Notes: a model not told the origin generated them from the sequence alone. Positions 1 through 8,505 are shown, numbered from the stretch's first letter. The stretch is DNA of 64,000 bases from Faucicola osloensis_C (GCA_019353055.1 JABAHL010000010.1:1-64000); one strand, 5' to 3'. Made by a program: numbers and translations.

Positions 1-2
1 TG

Positions 3-62
3 TTGTCAGTTATTGCGGTTCTCGCCATTGTTTGTGTTTGCCTATATTTTGTTGGAATATAG
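3..62 (+). CDS. possible C-terminal tail of a membrane protein (partial)
   Basis: The frame that starts at base 3 is open from the window edge to a TAG at 60-62 and encodes about 19 mostly hydrophobic residues (Leu, Val, Ile, Ala, Cys), like the end of a transmembrane helix. A terminator-like hairpin follows at 108-134, which fits a gene ending here. A second frame (base 1) is also open for about 32 codons, so the reading frame is not certain. The family cannot be named. Confidence 0.2.
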   Translation: MSVIAVLAIVCVCLYFVGI

Positions 63-107
63 GGTTAAAATAGGGCTCTTTTGGGCTTATTCAAATTAGG
101 GACACGC

Positions 108-134
108 CCTAGTCTTGATAAGCGACTAGGTTTT
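108..134 (+). terminator. rho-independent terminator
   Basis: Perfect 7-bp stem CCTAGTC (108-114) and GACTAGG (124-130) with a 9-nt loop, followed by TTTT. It lies just after the putative gene end at 62 and probably terminates the gene entering from the left. Confidence 0.5.
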
Positions 135-142
135 AAGCCTAG

Positions 143-183
143 TTTTATTGCCTGTATATTTTATTGCCTGTATGTTTTATTGC
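143..183. repeat. 16-bp tandem repeat, about 2.5 copies
   Basis: Unit TTTTATTGCCTGTATA at 143-158 is followed by TTTTATTGCCTGTATG at 159-174 and a partial third copy (TTTTATTGC) at 175-183. It sits between two terminators in non-coding DNA. Confidence 0.6.
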
Positions 184-201
184 ATAGATTTTTGACTGCA
201 C

Positions 202-227
202 AAAAGCTGGCTTCGGTCAGCTTTTTT
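202..227 (+). terminator. second rho-independent terminator
   Basis: Stem AAAAGCTG (202-209) and CAGCTTTT (218-225), with the T-run continuing to 227. It is a second terminator downstream of the one at 108-134. The rest of 228-377 shows no gene. Confidence 0.6.
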
Positions 228-377
228 ATTGGCTAAAATTTGCCGTTAATTGTTCATTCAATCGTCATACGCTTGTCACCTTAGTCAGCCAATGTTTCCT
301 AGTTATAACGCCAGTTTTGTAAGTCACAAGATACCTATTTAGTCACCACTTTATCGCCATTTGCTAAGGAAAACATC

Positions 378-541
378 ATGTCAAACCAACTAGCTGACCA
401 GCAGTCGCTAATTCACAATTTGCTTAAAGATATCCAGTCAGAGCCAATCTGCGTTAATCGTCACCGTTTTTTGTAATCAACGTCGCAGAACTTGCTAAAG
501 TGCCATTATTTGGTTTAGACAACTTTGATAAAACCCAATAA
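378..541 (+). pseudogene. small gene interrupted by a frame break at a T6 run
   Basis: An ATG at 378 with a well-placed ribosome binding site (AAGGA, 7 nt upstream) opens a 32-codon frame that ends in TAA at 474-476. The frame one base back continues directly from that point for 20 more codons to a TAA at 539-541, immediately before a strong terminator. One extra T in the run at 467-472, or a -1 slip, would give a single protein of about 54 residues. The last codons before the stop read T TTT TTG, a classical -1 slippery heptamer in the correct phase. The protein family is not recognised. The alternatives are a decayed gene, a homopolymer sequencing error, or programmed frameshifting. Confidence 0.45.
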
Positions 542-570
542 AAAAACCGCTAACGTTAGCGGCTTTTTTT
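541..570. terminator. bidirectional terminator
   Basis: A 16-bp perfect palindrome (CCGCTAAC/GTTAGCGG, 547-562) is flanked by an A-run on the left and a T-run on the right, so it can stop transcription from both sides. It separates the small gene ending at 541 from the ETF-quinone oxidoreductase gene ending at 580 on the other strand. Confidence 0.85.
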
Positions 571-579
571 GATACATCA

Positions 580-2241
580 TTACATATTTGGGTAGTTTGG
601 ACCACCACCGCCTTCTGGCGTGACCCACGTGATATTTTGTGAGGGGTCTTTGATATCACAAGTTTTACAGTGCACACAGTTTTGTGAGTTGATTACAAAT
701 TTTGCGCCGCTGTCACTTTGCACCACTTCATATACCCCTGCTGGGCAATAACGCTGTGCTGGCTCAGCAAAGATTTTGAGGTTACGCTTAATTGGCACCT
801 CTGGATCGGTTAATTTTAGGTGACAAGGTTGATCCTCAGCGTGGTTGGTATTGGAGATAAACACGGAAGATAATTTATCGAAGGTCAGCTTACCATCGGG
901 TTTTGGATATTCAGGGATATAAGCGTGGTCTGCGCGCTCAAGCACATCGTAGTCTGGCATTCTGTCACGAATAGTCAGTGGCATTTTACCCTTAAATATA
1001 TTTTGCTCTAGGAAGTTGAACGCACCGCCCATCCAGATACCCATGCGGTGCATCGCATTTGCGAAGTTACGCGCTTGGTACATGTCGTTGTAGAGCCATG
1101 ATGCTTTGAATTTTTGCTCATAGGTTGGCACTTCGTCATGTTGACGACCAGCAGCAATCGCTTCATACACGGCTTCAGCGGCTAACATACCTGATTTGAT
1201 GGCGGTATGAGTACCTTTGATTTTTGCTGGGTTTAGGAAACCTGCATCGTCCCCTACTAACACACCACCGGCAAAATACAGTTTTGGTAATGAGTTTAAA
1301 CCGCCTTTGGTCAAGGCACGCGCCCCATAAGATAAGCGTTTACCACCTTCTAAAATATTGCGAATGAGCGGATGGGTTTTTAGACGTTGTAACTCATCAA
1401 ATGGCGATAGGTAAGGGTTGTGATAAGACAAGTCAATCACCATACCAAATGACACTTGGTTGTTTTCATCGAAGTATAACCACCAACCACCATTACTATG
1501 CGTCTCGCTAAGTGGCCAACCTGAACCATGCAGCACCATGCCTTCTTGGTGTTTGGCAGGGTCAATTTCCCAAAGCTCTTTTAAGCCAATCCCGTAGTGC
1601 TGTGGGTCTTTGCCTTCTGATAGGTTAAAACGGCTGATTAAGCGTTTACCTAAGTGACCACGGCACCCTTCAGCAAAAATGGTGTATTTTGCCAGTAGCT
1701 CATAGCCTGGCTCATAGCCTGATTTTGGTTGACCTTCGGCATTGACGCCCATGTCACCCGTCAATACGCCACGAACAGAACCATCTTCGTTGTAGAGAAT
1801 TTCAGCAGCAGAAAAACCTGGGAACATCATCACTTCAAGCTCTTCGGCTTGGGTAGCTAACCAACGTACAAGGTTACCCAATGAGATAATATAGTTGCCA
1901 TGGTTGTGCATCAAGCTTGGGACGATTTTTTCTGGCAATTCGCGGTATTTGGTCTCATTTTTGAGCATGTAGACGCGGTCACCTTTGGTTTGCACGCGAA
2001 CTGGCGCACCTTTTTCTTTCCAATCAGGAATCAGTTCAGTCAGTGCATTAGGCTCCATAACCGCACCTGATAAGATATGGGCACCAAATTCTGAGCCTTT
2101 TTCAACGATACACACGCTAAAATCAGGATTGCCAGCAGCAATGGCAAGTTGACGTAGACGAATTGCCGCAGATAGACCTGAAGGTCCGCCACCCACGATA
2201 ACTACGTCAAACTCCATTTGCTCGCGTTCGATGTCTTGCAT
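580..2241 (-). CDS. electron transfer flavoprotein-ubiquinone oxidoreductase (ETF-QO)
   Basis: This membrane-associated flavoprotein takes electrons from reduced electron transfer flavoprotein and passes them to ubiquinone, linking fatty-acid and amino-acid oxidation to respiration. The 553-residue protein has the family's usual length. Seen: an N-terminal FAD dinucleotide-binding motif GGGPSGLSAA (about residues 17-26), a second FAD region with GDDAGFLNP, and a C-terminal [4Fe-4S] ferredoxin-like domain with CPAGVYE and a CVHCKTCDIKDP cluster. The start ATG at 2241 is preceded by AAGGAG. The gene stands alone: the ETF subunits etfA/etfB are not in the window. The upstream 2242-2792 gap holds a hairpin (2294-2316) and a palindrome (2471-2491). 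Confidence 0.95.
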   Translation of the reverse strand: MQDIEREQMEFDVVIVGGGPSGLSAAIRLRQLAIAAGNPDFSVCIVEKGSEFGAHILSGAVMEPNALTELIPDWKEKGAPVRVQTKGDRVYMLKNETKYRELPEKIVPSLMHNHGNYIISLGNLVRWLATQAEELEVMMFPGFSAAEILYNEDGSVRGVLTGDMGVNAEGQPKSGYEPGYELLAKYTIFAEGCRGHLGKRLISRFNLSEGKDPQHYGIGLKELWEIDPAKHQEGMVLHGSGWPLSETHSNGGWWLYFDENNQVSFGMVIDLSYHNPYLSPFDELQRLKTHPLIRNILEGGKRLSYGARALTKGGLNSLPKLYFAGGVLVGDDAGFLNPAKIKGTHTAIKSGMLAAEAVYEAIAAGRQHDEVPTYEQKFKASWLYNDMYQARNFANAMHRMGIWMGGAFNFLEQNIFKGKMPLTIRDRMPDYDVLERADHAYIPEYPKPDGKLTFDKLSSVFISNTNHAEDQPCHLKLTDPEVPIKRNLKIFAEPAQRYCPAGVYEVVQSDSGAKFVINSQNCVHCKTCDIKDPSQNITWVTPEGGGGPNYPNM

Positions 2242-2293
2242 ACAAACTCCTTAGAAAAATAAAATTCAGTGATGACAACTTACTTAACCTTGC

Positions 2294-2316
2294 GCGCATT
2301 GTTTAACCCAATGCGC
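2294..2316. other. 8-bp perfect hairpin in the ETF-QO leader
   Basis: GCGCATTG (2294-2301) and CAATGCGC (2309-2316) pair perfectly around a 7-nt loop, about 53 bp upstream of the ETF-QO start. There is no T-run on either side, so it is not a terminator. It could be an operator or a leader structure. Confidence 0.35.
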
Positions 2317-2470
2317 TTCTTCAGCTTATATCTGACAATTTATCAACATAAGTTGCATCACGATGATTTTTGCAAGGCTAGTGATTGGGAAGGTTAGCCT
2401 TTGATTATCAGTTCATCAAATAATTGCTGGCGCAGGCTGGCAATGTTATCAATGGTTTTCTTGATTTTAA

Positions 2471-2520
2471 CATATAATGAATCGTTATATGAATTCAGAA
2501 AAAATACTACTTAGTATAAT
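2471..2520 (+). promoter_or_regulatory. palindrome and -10 box upstream of the DUF1285 gene
   Basis: CATATAA (2471-2477) and TTATATG (2485-2491) form a 7-bp inverted repeat with a 7-bp spacer, typical of a dimeric repressor site. A consensus TATAAT lies at 2515-2520. No good -35 is visible at standard spacing, so the promoter call is tentative. Confidence 0.3.
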
Positions 2521-2792
2521 AGATTAACGGTTTAACCACCTAATATTTTTGCAGGAGAAAATGACTGCCGGGCTTAATTTATCGCACCCAATTTGGCTTG
2601 TCTTATGCGAGCTATCACTTTTATATACAATAAATCGACACAGGTACTAACAGCGACTATTTGAAACCCAGCGTTGAATTGACTACTATGTACCACAAAG
2701 TGATGTCAACACAGCGCATCATGGCATTCATAAACCCCTACAATACGCTAAATACTAATCTAAATAAAAACTACCATAATACGAGCTATAAA

Positions 2793-3506
2793 ATGACTAA
2801 TACTGATACTAATAATGTAGCATCTAAACCCAGTTTTGATACTAGCTTTAATATAGGCGAGCTAAGCCAACAAATCGAGCAATCGGTCGCTTCGCAAGCG
2901 CTAGCAACCGCAAACCATCCGACACGCCCAATTCCACCCCTTGAAAAATGGCAACCCAAACTCAGCGGTATGATGGATGTGGTGGTCAAAGCCAATGGTG
3001 AGTGGTGGCATGAAGGCAGTCAAATCACCCGTCCACTACTCATTGATCTGTTTGCCAAAGTGTTATGGTCAGAAGTTGATGACAACAACCACGTTGAGTA
3101 TTTTTTAAAAACCCCTGTTGAAAAATGGCAAATCCAAGTAGAAGACGCGCCACTGCTAGTCAATCAAGTTGACGTCATTAGCCAGCAATTTGGCGATACT
3201 AACAAACCTGTGTTGCAGTTCACCACCACGCAAGGCGATGTGGTGATTGCTGATGAGCAGCATCCGATTCGTTTGGGTCTGCCATTTACCCATGCTAGCC
3301 AGCATGATGCTGGCCTACCGCAAAAACAAGCCAGCCAGCCTTATTTATTGGTTCGGCAAAATGGTGGCTCAGCGCTATACGGACTCATTCATCGCAATGT
3401 GTTTTACCATTTGATTGAACTGGGTGAGTTGGTAGAGGGTGAAGAGGGTACGTCATTGATTTTGCACAGTGGTGATAGCGCTTTTACCTTGACGATGACC
3501 GCCTAA
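2793..3506 (+). CDS. DUF1285 family protein
   Basis: This is a conserved protein of unknown function. The DUF1285 core is recognisable from the segment beginning IPPLEKW, with the family hallmarks KANGEWWHEGSQITR, then YFLKTPVEKWQIQVEDAP, followed by a beta-rich second half. DUF1285 proteins are small and soluble, with no assigned reaction. The open frame begins at a TTG at 2661, and ATGs also occur at 2688, 2703 and 2721. I chose 2793 because the residues before it are Asn/Thr/Tyr-rich and unlike the family, giving 237 residues, but no candidate has a strong ribosome binding site. The start is uncertain; the family assignment is not. Confidence 0.75.
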   Translation: MTNTDTNNVASKPSFDTSFNIGELSQQIEQSVASQALATANHPTRPIPPLEKWQPKLSGMMDVVVKANGEWWHEGSQITRPLLIDLFAKVLWSEVDDNNHVEYFLKTPVEKWQIQVEDAPLLVNQVDVISQQFGDTNKPVLQFTTTQGDVVIADEQHPIRLGLPFTHASQHDAGLPQKQASQPYLLVRQNGGSALYGLIHRNVFYHLIELGELVEGEEGTSLILHSGDSAFTLTMTA

Positions 3507-3587
3507 ATAGCCGCTTCAGCCAAATTTTGATAGCTTGTGAACCAGCGAAGTGACGAATTTGCTGTCAAGTTCGGCAACTGCATTTTT

Positions 3588-3617
3588 TTGTAGTGAGCAT
3601 CTAAAAATTGGTATAAG
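3588..3617 (+). promoter_or_regulatory. candidate murI promoter
   Basis: TTGTAG (3588-3593), an 18-bp spacer and TATAAG (3612-3617) lie about 80 bp before the murI start. The match is 4/6 and 5/6 to the sigma-70 consensus. Confidence 0.35.
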
Positions 3618-3695
3618 ATAGTGGTCTATTTTATGGGTAGGCGGTTATTTTGCGGTTTAAAATAGCAGCACCCTGCGAGTTGGACTGATTAGGCT

Positions 3696-4565
3696 ATGGT
3701 AGAGTTAGCAAGCGCGCCGATAGGCGTATTTGATTCTGGGTTGGGCGGATTGTCGGTATTGACCCATTTGCAGCGACGCTTGCCATTTGAACGTTATATC
3801 TATCTTGCCGACACCCTGCATGTACCCTATGGCTCACGCAGTGAAGCAGAGATTCGTGAACTTACGCTGCAGGCAGTGGCATGGCTACACTCGCAAGGCT
3901 GTAAACTTATTGTGATAGCTTGCAATAGTGCCTCTGCGCATGGATTACAGGCGGCAAGGCGGCGGTATCCTCAAGTACCGATTGTCGGTTTAGTCCCTGC
4001 ATTAAAACCTGCGGTGATGCAGTCGGCGACCAAGCAAGTCGCGGTATTGGCAACCCCGGCGACCTTACACGGGTATTTACTCAATGAAGTCATTGAACAG
4101 GTCGCCAAACCGCAGCAAGTGACTGTCCACAAATATAGCTTTAACAGCCTAGTGCCTTGGGTAGAATTGGGTATGCCAAACCATCACCCAGCCGTGACTG
4201 ATTTAGATCACTTGCTAAGTGAGTTACAGGATAAAAAAGTAGACCAACTGGTACTGGGCTGTACCCATTTTCCTTTTTTTAAAGCCTATTTGGCACAGCG
4301 TATCGACGAGCTGATGACCCACCAAGCTATGGGGAAAGTGGCATTGATTGATTCGGGCGATGCCATTGCCAAACGCGTATATGATTTGCTTGAGCAAGCC
4401 AATCGGCTTGCCTCTCATAAAGAGCGACCACGGTTACAGTTTTATGCCACCGCCAACTTACCCACTACTGAGCAGGCGGCAACGCGTCTATTGCAGCGAT
4501 TTTTGCCAGAGTTGGGGATTGATTTTTTTACCTTGTGTGTGACTCAACACCGTGCAGTGAATTGA
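3696..4565 (+). CDS. murI: glutamate racemase
   Basis: Converts L-glutamate to D-glutamate for peptidoglycan synthesis in the cytoplasm. Seen: the N-terminal substrate motif FDSGLGGLSVL (about residues 10-20), the first catalytic cysteine in IACNSASA (about residue 75) and the second in LGCTHFPF (about residue 186). These are the two cysteines used by this cofactor-independent racemase. The 289-residue length is normal. The ATG at 3696 has only a weak upstream purine stretch, but the protein begins correctly just before the first motif. Downstream is an unrelated DUF4062-like gene. Confidence 0.95.
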   Translation: MVELASAPIGVFDSGLGGLSVLTHLQRRLPFERYIYLADTLHVPYGSRSEAEIRELTLQAVAWLHSQGCKLIVIACNSASAHGLQAARRRYPQVPIVGLVPALKPAVMQSATKQVAVLATPATLHGYLLNEVIEQVAKPQQVTVHKYSFNSLVPWVELGMPNHHPAVTDLDHLLSELQDKKVDQLVLGCTHFPFFKAYLAQRIDELMTHQAMGKVALIDSGDAIAKRVYDLLEQANRLASHKERPRLQFYATANLPTTEQAATRLLQRFLPELGIDFFTLCVTQHRAVN

Positions 4566-4678
4566 GCTTGTTGGTTAGTCAGCATGGCTTTTTACCATTT
4601 TACCTTTTAACGATTCAGCTTTTAACCCTTTACTTTTTTGATTAATTGCGTTCATTAGAGCGTTATGGAGAAGATAGC

Positions 4679-5686
4679 ATGTCTCAAAAGAAACGTTATC
4701 ATATTCATATCTCTTTGGTGAGAAATGAAAATGTCAACTTAGAGAACGCGCTAGAGTATGCGCTATCGACAGATTATTTTTTGACTTGGGATTTGCTTGC
4801 GACCCATACCAATTTTGTTGAATACAGCCGCCAACAAATCGACCAATGTGATTATATGATTTTTATTTTGGGCAATGATTACGGTCATTTAAGCCTATCA
4901 GGTGTCAGTTATCTGCACTTATCTTATATCTATGCGTCTTCAAAACGGGTGCCAATGATTGCGTTGGTCAATACCCAACCGAGCCAACATGAGCTATTAC
5001 GTCAACGGTTGGATCTGTTTAATTTGGTGATTAAAGAGCAAGGTTCGCGGGCAATTTACTTCGATCAGACCCATGACGGCGTGCCCGACTGTGTGCGAAT
5101 GCTTGAGGAAATCAAAGACGAGTTTCCGCGGTCAGGTTGGGTCAAAGACACCCATCCATTGAGGGCGCTACCGACAGGCGCTAGTGGCGATTTGAAGTCG
5201 GTGTTTGTCTCGGATAGATTTCATATCCGTAATAGTATGCAACCCGCCTTAATGGCCAGTAGCCTAGAGCACGATCAAAAGCCGCCTGAAGCTGAAGCCA
5301 GACCTACCCAAGTCACGCCAAAAGCGCTCAATGAAGCGTTATTGGTCAACTATACCGCACACGCGTTTGAAGGCGGCAACTTGCAAGAAATCAGCGCAGC
5401 TTATACATTTAGCTGGGGCAATATTGTGCAAATGCTACAAGCATTACCGCAGCCGTTTACCAGTAATATGATGTTAACCCAAATTAATGATGCCCTCAAA
5501 GATGCTGCGATGGCAGAAGCGCTCAAAATCTCACCCAAAATCCATGCCGTTTCTCGCTGTCAAATCAGCAATATCGATTATCAATGGATCAAAAGCCAAC
5601 TGGTGAAAAAACAATGGTTGGTCTCGGTCAAAGAAGAGCGAAGTATCCGCGAGCTGTGGCAGATTAACATTATTGTACAAGCTTAA
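4679..5686 (+). CDS. DUF4062-like domain protein
   Basis: The N-terminal half (residues about 5-110) resembles the DUF4062 domain: a beta strand with HIHISL, then a segment with NFVEYSRQQIDQCDYMIFILG followed by YGHLS and a helix. This fold is related to TIR/SLOG-type nucleotide-processing domains and occurs in signalling and conflict proteins. The C-terminal half (about 220-335) is helical and may contain a winged-helix-like end, but I do not recognise it. The start at 4679 is chosen over an upstream TTG at 4646 because GGAGAAG lies just before it, giving 335 residues. No effector or sensor partner is adjacent. Function unknown. Confidence 0.65.
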   Translation: MSQKKRYHIHISLVRNENVNLENALEYALSTDYFLTWDLLATHTNFVEYSRQQIDQCDYMIFILGNDYGHLSLSGVSYLHLSYIYASSKRVPMIALVNTQPSQHELLRQRLDLFNLVIKEQGSRAIYFDQTHDGVPDCVRMLEEIKDEFPRSGWVKDTHPLRALPTGASGDLKSVFVSDRFHIRNSMQPALMASSLEHDQKPPEAEARPTQVTPKALNEALLVNYTAHAFEGGNLQEISAAYTFSWGNIVQMLQALPQPFTSNMMLTQINDALKDAAMAEALKISPKIHAVSRCQISNIDYQWIKSQLVKKQWLVSVKEERSIRELWQINIIVQA

Positions 5687-5885
5687 ACTGTCGTTTCTAA
5701 CACGCATTTTTAGTGTTTTATCTCAGTATTTTACCCGAGCATTTTATATCAGCTTTGACCAAGCCATGATTTACTCATGTCATGACAATGTTATACAGAC
5801 CTGCTATCTAGCATCACATTTTTTATGTTATGATAATTTCACAACACACATAACGATAACATTGAGGATAAAAGAGGAGAAAATT

Positions 5886-6146
5886 ATGAGCAATCATGTG
5901 ACCCAGCAAGCGGACGATCTTGAAAACAACATCAACCAACTTGAAGACACTATGCACGAAGCCCAGCAGTTTCGCACCCTTGAAGAGCAAGTCGAAGACA
6001 TGAAACGCCGTGGCATCAACCCACGCGATAACTTCAAAAAATGGGATGAAGACGAAGAGGACAATTGGGGCAGCAATTCAAAAGGCGAAGTCAAACCGAT
6101 CCAAATGGATGATGGTGAAGAGCCCACCCCGCCACCTATTGTATAA
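5886..6146 (+). CDS. small acidic hypothetical protein
   Basis: An 86-residue protein starting at an ATG with a strong GAGGAG site 6 nt upstream. The open frame extends further left to 5673, but that part looks non-coding. The N-terminal half (residues 8-40) is rich in Glu, Gln and Leu and predicts a helix or short coiled coil. The C-terminal half is very acidic (DEDEED) and ends in a Pro-rich PTPPPIV tail. No signal peptide or cysteine is present. It is probably its own transcription unit, since a strong terminator follows at 6192. The family is not recognised. Confidence 0.6.
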   Translation: MSNHVTQQADDLENNINQLEDTMHEAQQFRTLEEQVEDMKRRGINPRDNFKKWDEDEEDNWGSNSKGEVKPIQMDDGEEPTPPPIV

Positions 6147-6191
6147 GGTTGTCCCATGTGGGGATATTAACAAAACCGTGTCACTATCAAC

Positions 6192-6226
6192 AAAAAACCC
6201 TTAATACTGACATTAAGGGTTTTTTA
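6192..6226 (+). terminator. rho-independent terminator
   Basis: Stem AACCCTTAAT (6196-6205) and ATTAAGGGTT (6212-6221) with a 6-nt loop and T-run, preceded by an A-run, so it may also work on the opposite strand. Confidence 0.85.
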
Positions 6227-6322
6227 TTGGGGGATAAAAAATTAATAAACATTGTAGATGACTAAGTTTCAAATATCTCGGGTTTAAATCATTTAAAGTT
6301 TAAATGACTAACGCTTAAATCA

Positions 6323-7708
6323 CTAAGGCGTTGTCACTCCACCTTGCCCATTATCGATACGATAGTAACTCGTGCGCCCATTGGCATCGCGTACCACTTT
6401 AGTCGGCGTGGTAGTAACCGTTGAATTCGGTACAGACTGGTATCGAACGGGCGTTTGGGTCGGGTATTGGTTTGGGTACTGAGCATTGCCTGTTGGCTGA
6501 GTCATTAGCATACGGTAGAGTTTCATACCCGCACGACCATCAGGGTTGACACCTTGCTGACGCTGAAAATCTTGAATGGCATAGCGCGTTTTATCGCCAA
6601 TCATGCCATCGACTTGACCAATATCATACCCACGATTAAGCAGTGCTTGCTGGATTTCACGGGCTTGACGGCGGCTAATACCGGCATCATCCGTTGGCCA
6701 AGGTGTGACAAAGCCGACATTGCTAGTACGGTTTTGGCTAATCATATCGGACAAATGCGCAATCGCTAGCGCGTAGTTCTCTGACGCATTGTAACTATAA
6801 AACGCATCGAAGTTTTTACCCACTAAGAATGCAGGGCCTTTAATACCTGCCGGTAATAGCAGTCCTGCACTATCAAGGCTAGAGGGTAGCGGCTGACCAT
6901 TGGCAAGGGTCAGACCTTGACTGCGCCAGTAGCTCATCGGTTTTTTGGCTTTGCGGTTGCTATCTGCCCAAAACCCTGCAGGTAGCTTGACCTCAAAACC
7001 CCAAGGCTCACCCGTGCGATAACCTGCTTTATCTAAGAAATTGGCCGTTGATGCGAGCGCATCAGCTTGGCTGTTGACCAAATCTTTACGTCCATCACCA
7101 TCAAAATCTTGCGCCAAGCGTAAGAAGGTACTTGGCATAAACTGGGTTTGCCCAAACGCCCCTGCCCATGAGCCAGTCATATCATCACGGCGGATATCAC
7201 CATTTTGCAAGATACGCAGCGCGTTGGCGTATTCCGTGCGAAAGTACGACTGACGACGGTCAAAGCAAGACAAAGTCGCTAACGACTGGATTAAGTCTTT
7301 TTTACCCAGCTGCTTACCAAAGTTCGACTCTACTCCCCAGACGCCAAGTACATCCGTTCCTTTCACGCCATAGCGCTGCTCGATACGGTTTAGCGTGCTT
7401 TGCAGTTGATTTTTGGCATTGATACCGTCTTGCACACGCTCTTCATCGACCAGACCTGAGAGATAGTCCCACACTTCTTTTTGAAACTCAGGTTGATAGT
7501 TGAGCGAGACAATCACACTAGGGTCAGGCTCAGTTGGGCGATATTGTTCTAAAGTGCTGGCTACACCGCGAAAGGTGCTGCTGTTTTTGAGATTGGATAA
7601 ACACTGTTGAAACTGGGCATTGCTAAGATTAGGCGGTGTCGGTGCGGCATTGGCTTGGCTAACCATCGCCACGCCTGCCAGCGCCATAAAAATCGGAAGT
7701 AAACGCAT
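6323..7708 (-). CDS. lytic murein transglycosylase, MltB family, with peptidoglycan-binding domain
   Basis: Cleaves the glycan strand of peptidoglycan to form 1,6-anhydromuramyl ends; acts in the periplasm. Seen: a signal peptide (MRLLPIFMALAGVAMVSQANA), an SLT_2/MltB catalytic domain with the glutamate in GVWGVESNFG and the family motifs GAFGQTQFMPSTF and DFDGDGRKDL, and a C-terminal PG_binding_1 domain (about 350-415, RRQAREIQQALLNRGYDIG). A disordered Thr/Gln/Tyr-rich tail follows. The frame runs up to an ATG at 7771, but 7708 is chosen because AAGG precedes it and the signal peptide then begins correctly, giving 461 residues. It has a standard signal peptidase I site and no lipobox, so it is probably soluble rather than a lipoprotein. 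Confidence 0.9.
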   Translation of the reverse strand: MRLLPIFMALAGVAMVSQANAAPTPPNLSNAQFQQCLSNLKNSSTFRGVASTLEQYRPTEPDPSVIVSLNYQPEFQKEVWDYLSGLVDEERVQDGINAKNQLQSTLNRIEQRYGVKGTDVLGVWGVESNFGKQLGKKDLIQSLATLSCFDRRQSYFRTEYANALRILQNGDIRRDDMTGSWAGAFGQTQFMPSTFLRLAQDFDGDGRKDLVNSQADALASTANFLDKAGYRTGEPWGFEVKLPAGFWADSNRKAKKPMSYWRSQGLTLANGQPLPSSLDSAGLLLPAGIKGPAFLVGKNFDAFYSYNASENYALAIAHLSDMISQNRTSNVGFVTPWPTDDAGISRRQAREIQQALLNRGYDIGQVDGMIGDKTRYAIQDFQRQQGVNPDGRAGMKLYRMLMTQPTGNAQYPNQYPTQTPVRYQSVPNSTVTTTPTKVVRDANGRTSYYRIDNGQGGVTTP

Positions 7709-7935
7709 AACAAACCTTGAATAGTGACAGATAAAAAAATCAACAAACGGGGTGAATTTTGACTCATTCAAGGGTATAAAAAAAGCTTGCTTAGTGAAAG
7801 GAGTAAATGCATTTAATTACATTTTTTCACATTGGGTGATAAAGCGTTAATTTTTACACTGTTGTGATAAGTTCAATTATTTAACGCGAAAAAATTGGGC
7901 ATTAATGCGGTAGGGCCCAATTTTGAAAGGATTAG

Positions 7936-7964
7936 TACAGTATCAACAAAGTATTAATACTGTA
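7936..7964. other. overlapping palindromes after msrA
   Basis: TACAGTAT (7936-7943) pairs with ATACTGTA (7957-7964), and inside lies the 12-bp perfect palindrome AGTATTAATACT (7950-7961). It lies just past the msrA stop codon in the 266-bp gap. It may be a weak terminator or an operator; no T-run is seen. Confidence 0.35.
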
Positions 7965-7974
7965 TCGACACGGG

Positions 7975-8505
7975 TCATTGTTCAATCATAAAACCGCTAA
8001 AATATTGTTTGAGCTTGGCAAGCTTGGGCGGAATCACAAAGTTGCAATAGCTTTGGGTCGGGTTGTTGGCGTAATAATCTTGGTGGTAGTCCTCGGCAAC
8101 GAAAAACTGCGCAGCAGGATGCACTTCGGTCACCACCTTGATGCCCTGCTCATCACGAAGCTCACCAATCACACGGTCAATGGTCGGTTTTTGTTGTGCT
8201 TCATCGGTGTAAAATACCACAGAGGCATATTGTCTGCCTACATCATTACCTTGACGGTCTTGTGTCGTTGGATCATGGGTGGCAAAGAAAATATCCAATA
8301 CTGTCTCAAGCGGAATAATGGTCTCATCAAAATCGACTTTAATCACTTCGACATGACCGGTATCGCCGCCACAGACGGCTTTGTAGTTGGCGCTTACTTC
8401 ATCACCGCCCATATAGCCTGAGGTGACATCGGTCACACCTTTGACATGGCTAAATACTGATTCGGTACACCAAAAACAGCCACCACCTAAAATAATCGTT
8501 TGCAT
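7975..8505 (-). CDS. msrA: peptide methionine-S-sulfoxide reductase MsrA
   Basis: Reduces the S epimer of methionine sulfoxide in proteins and free methionine. The catalytic motif GGCFWCTES is at residues 8-16, with Cys10 as nucleophile. Further family motifs are GYMGG and the downstream DPTTQDRQGNDVGRQYAS. The 176-residue single-domain form has no fused MsrB and no signal peptide, so it is cytoplasmic. The start has an AAAGG site 7 nt upstream. It is a single-gene unit. Confidence 0.95.
   Translation of the reverse strand: MQTIILGGGCFWCTESVFSHVKGVTDVTSGYMGGDEVSANYKAVCGGDTGHVEVIKVDFDETIIPLETVLDIFFATHDPTTQDRQGNDVGRQYASVVFYTDEAQQKPTIDRVIGELRDEQGIKVVTEVHPAAQFFVAEDYHQDYYANNPTQSYCNFVIPPKLAKLKQYFSGFMIEQ

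Noticed and set aside
5673..5885. N-terminal extension of the small acidic protein
   Set aside because: The extra 71 residues are Cys/Tyr/Phe-rich and unlike a protein start; the strong ribosome site is at 5886.
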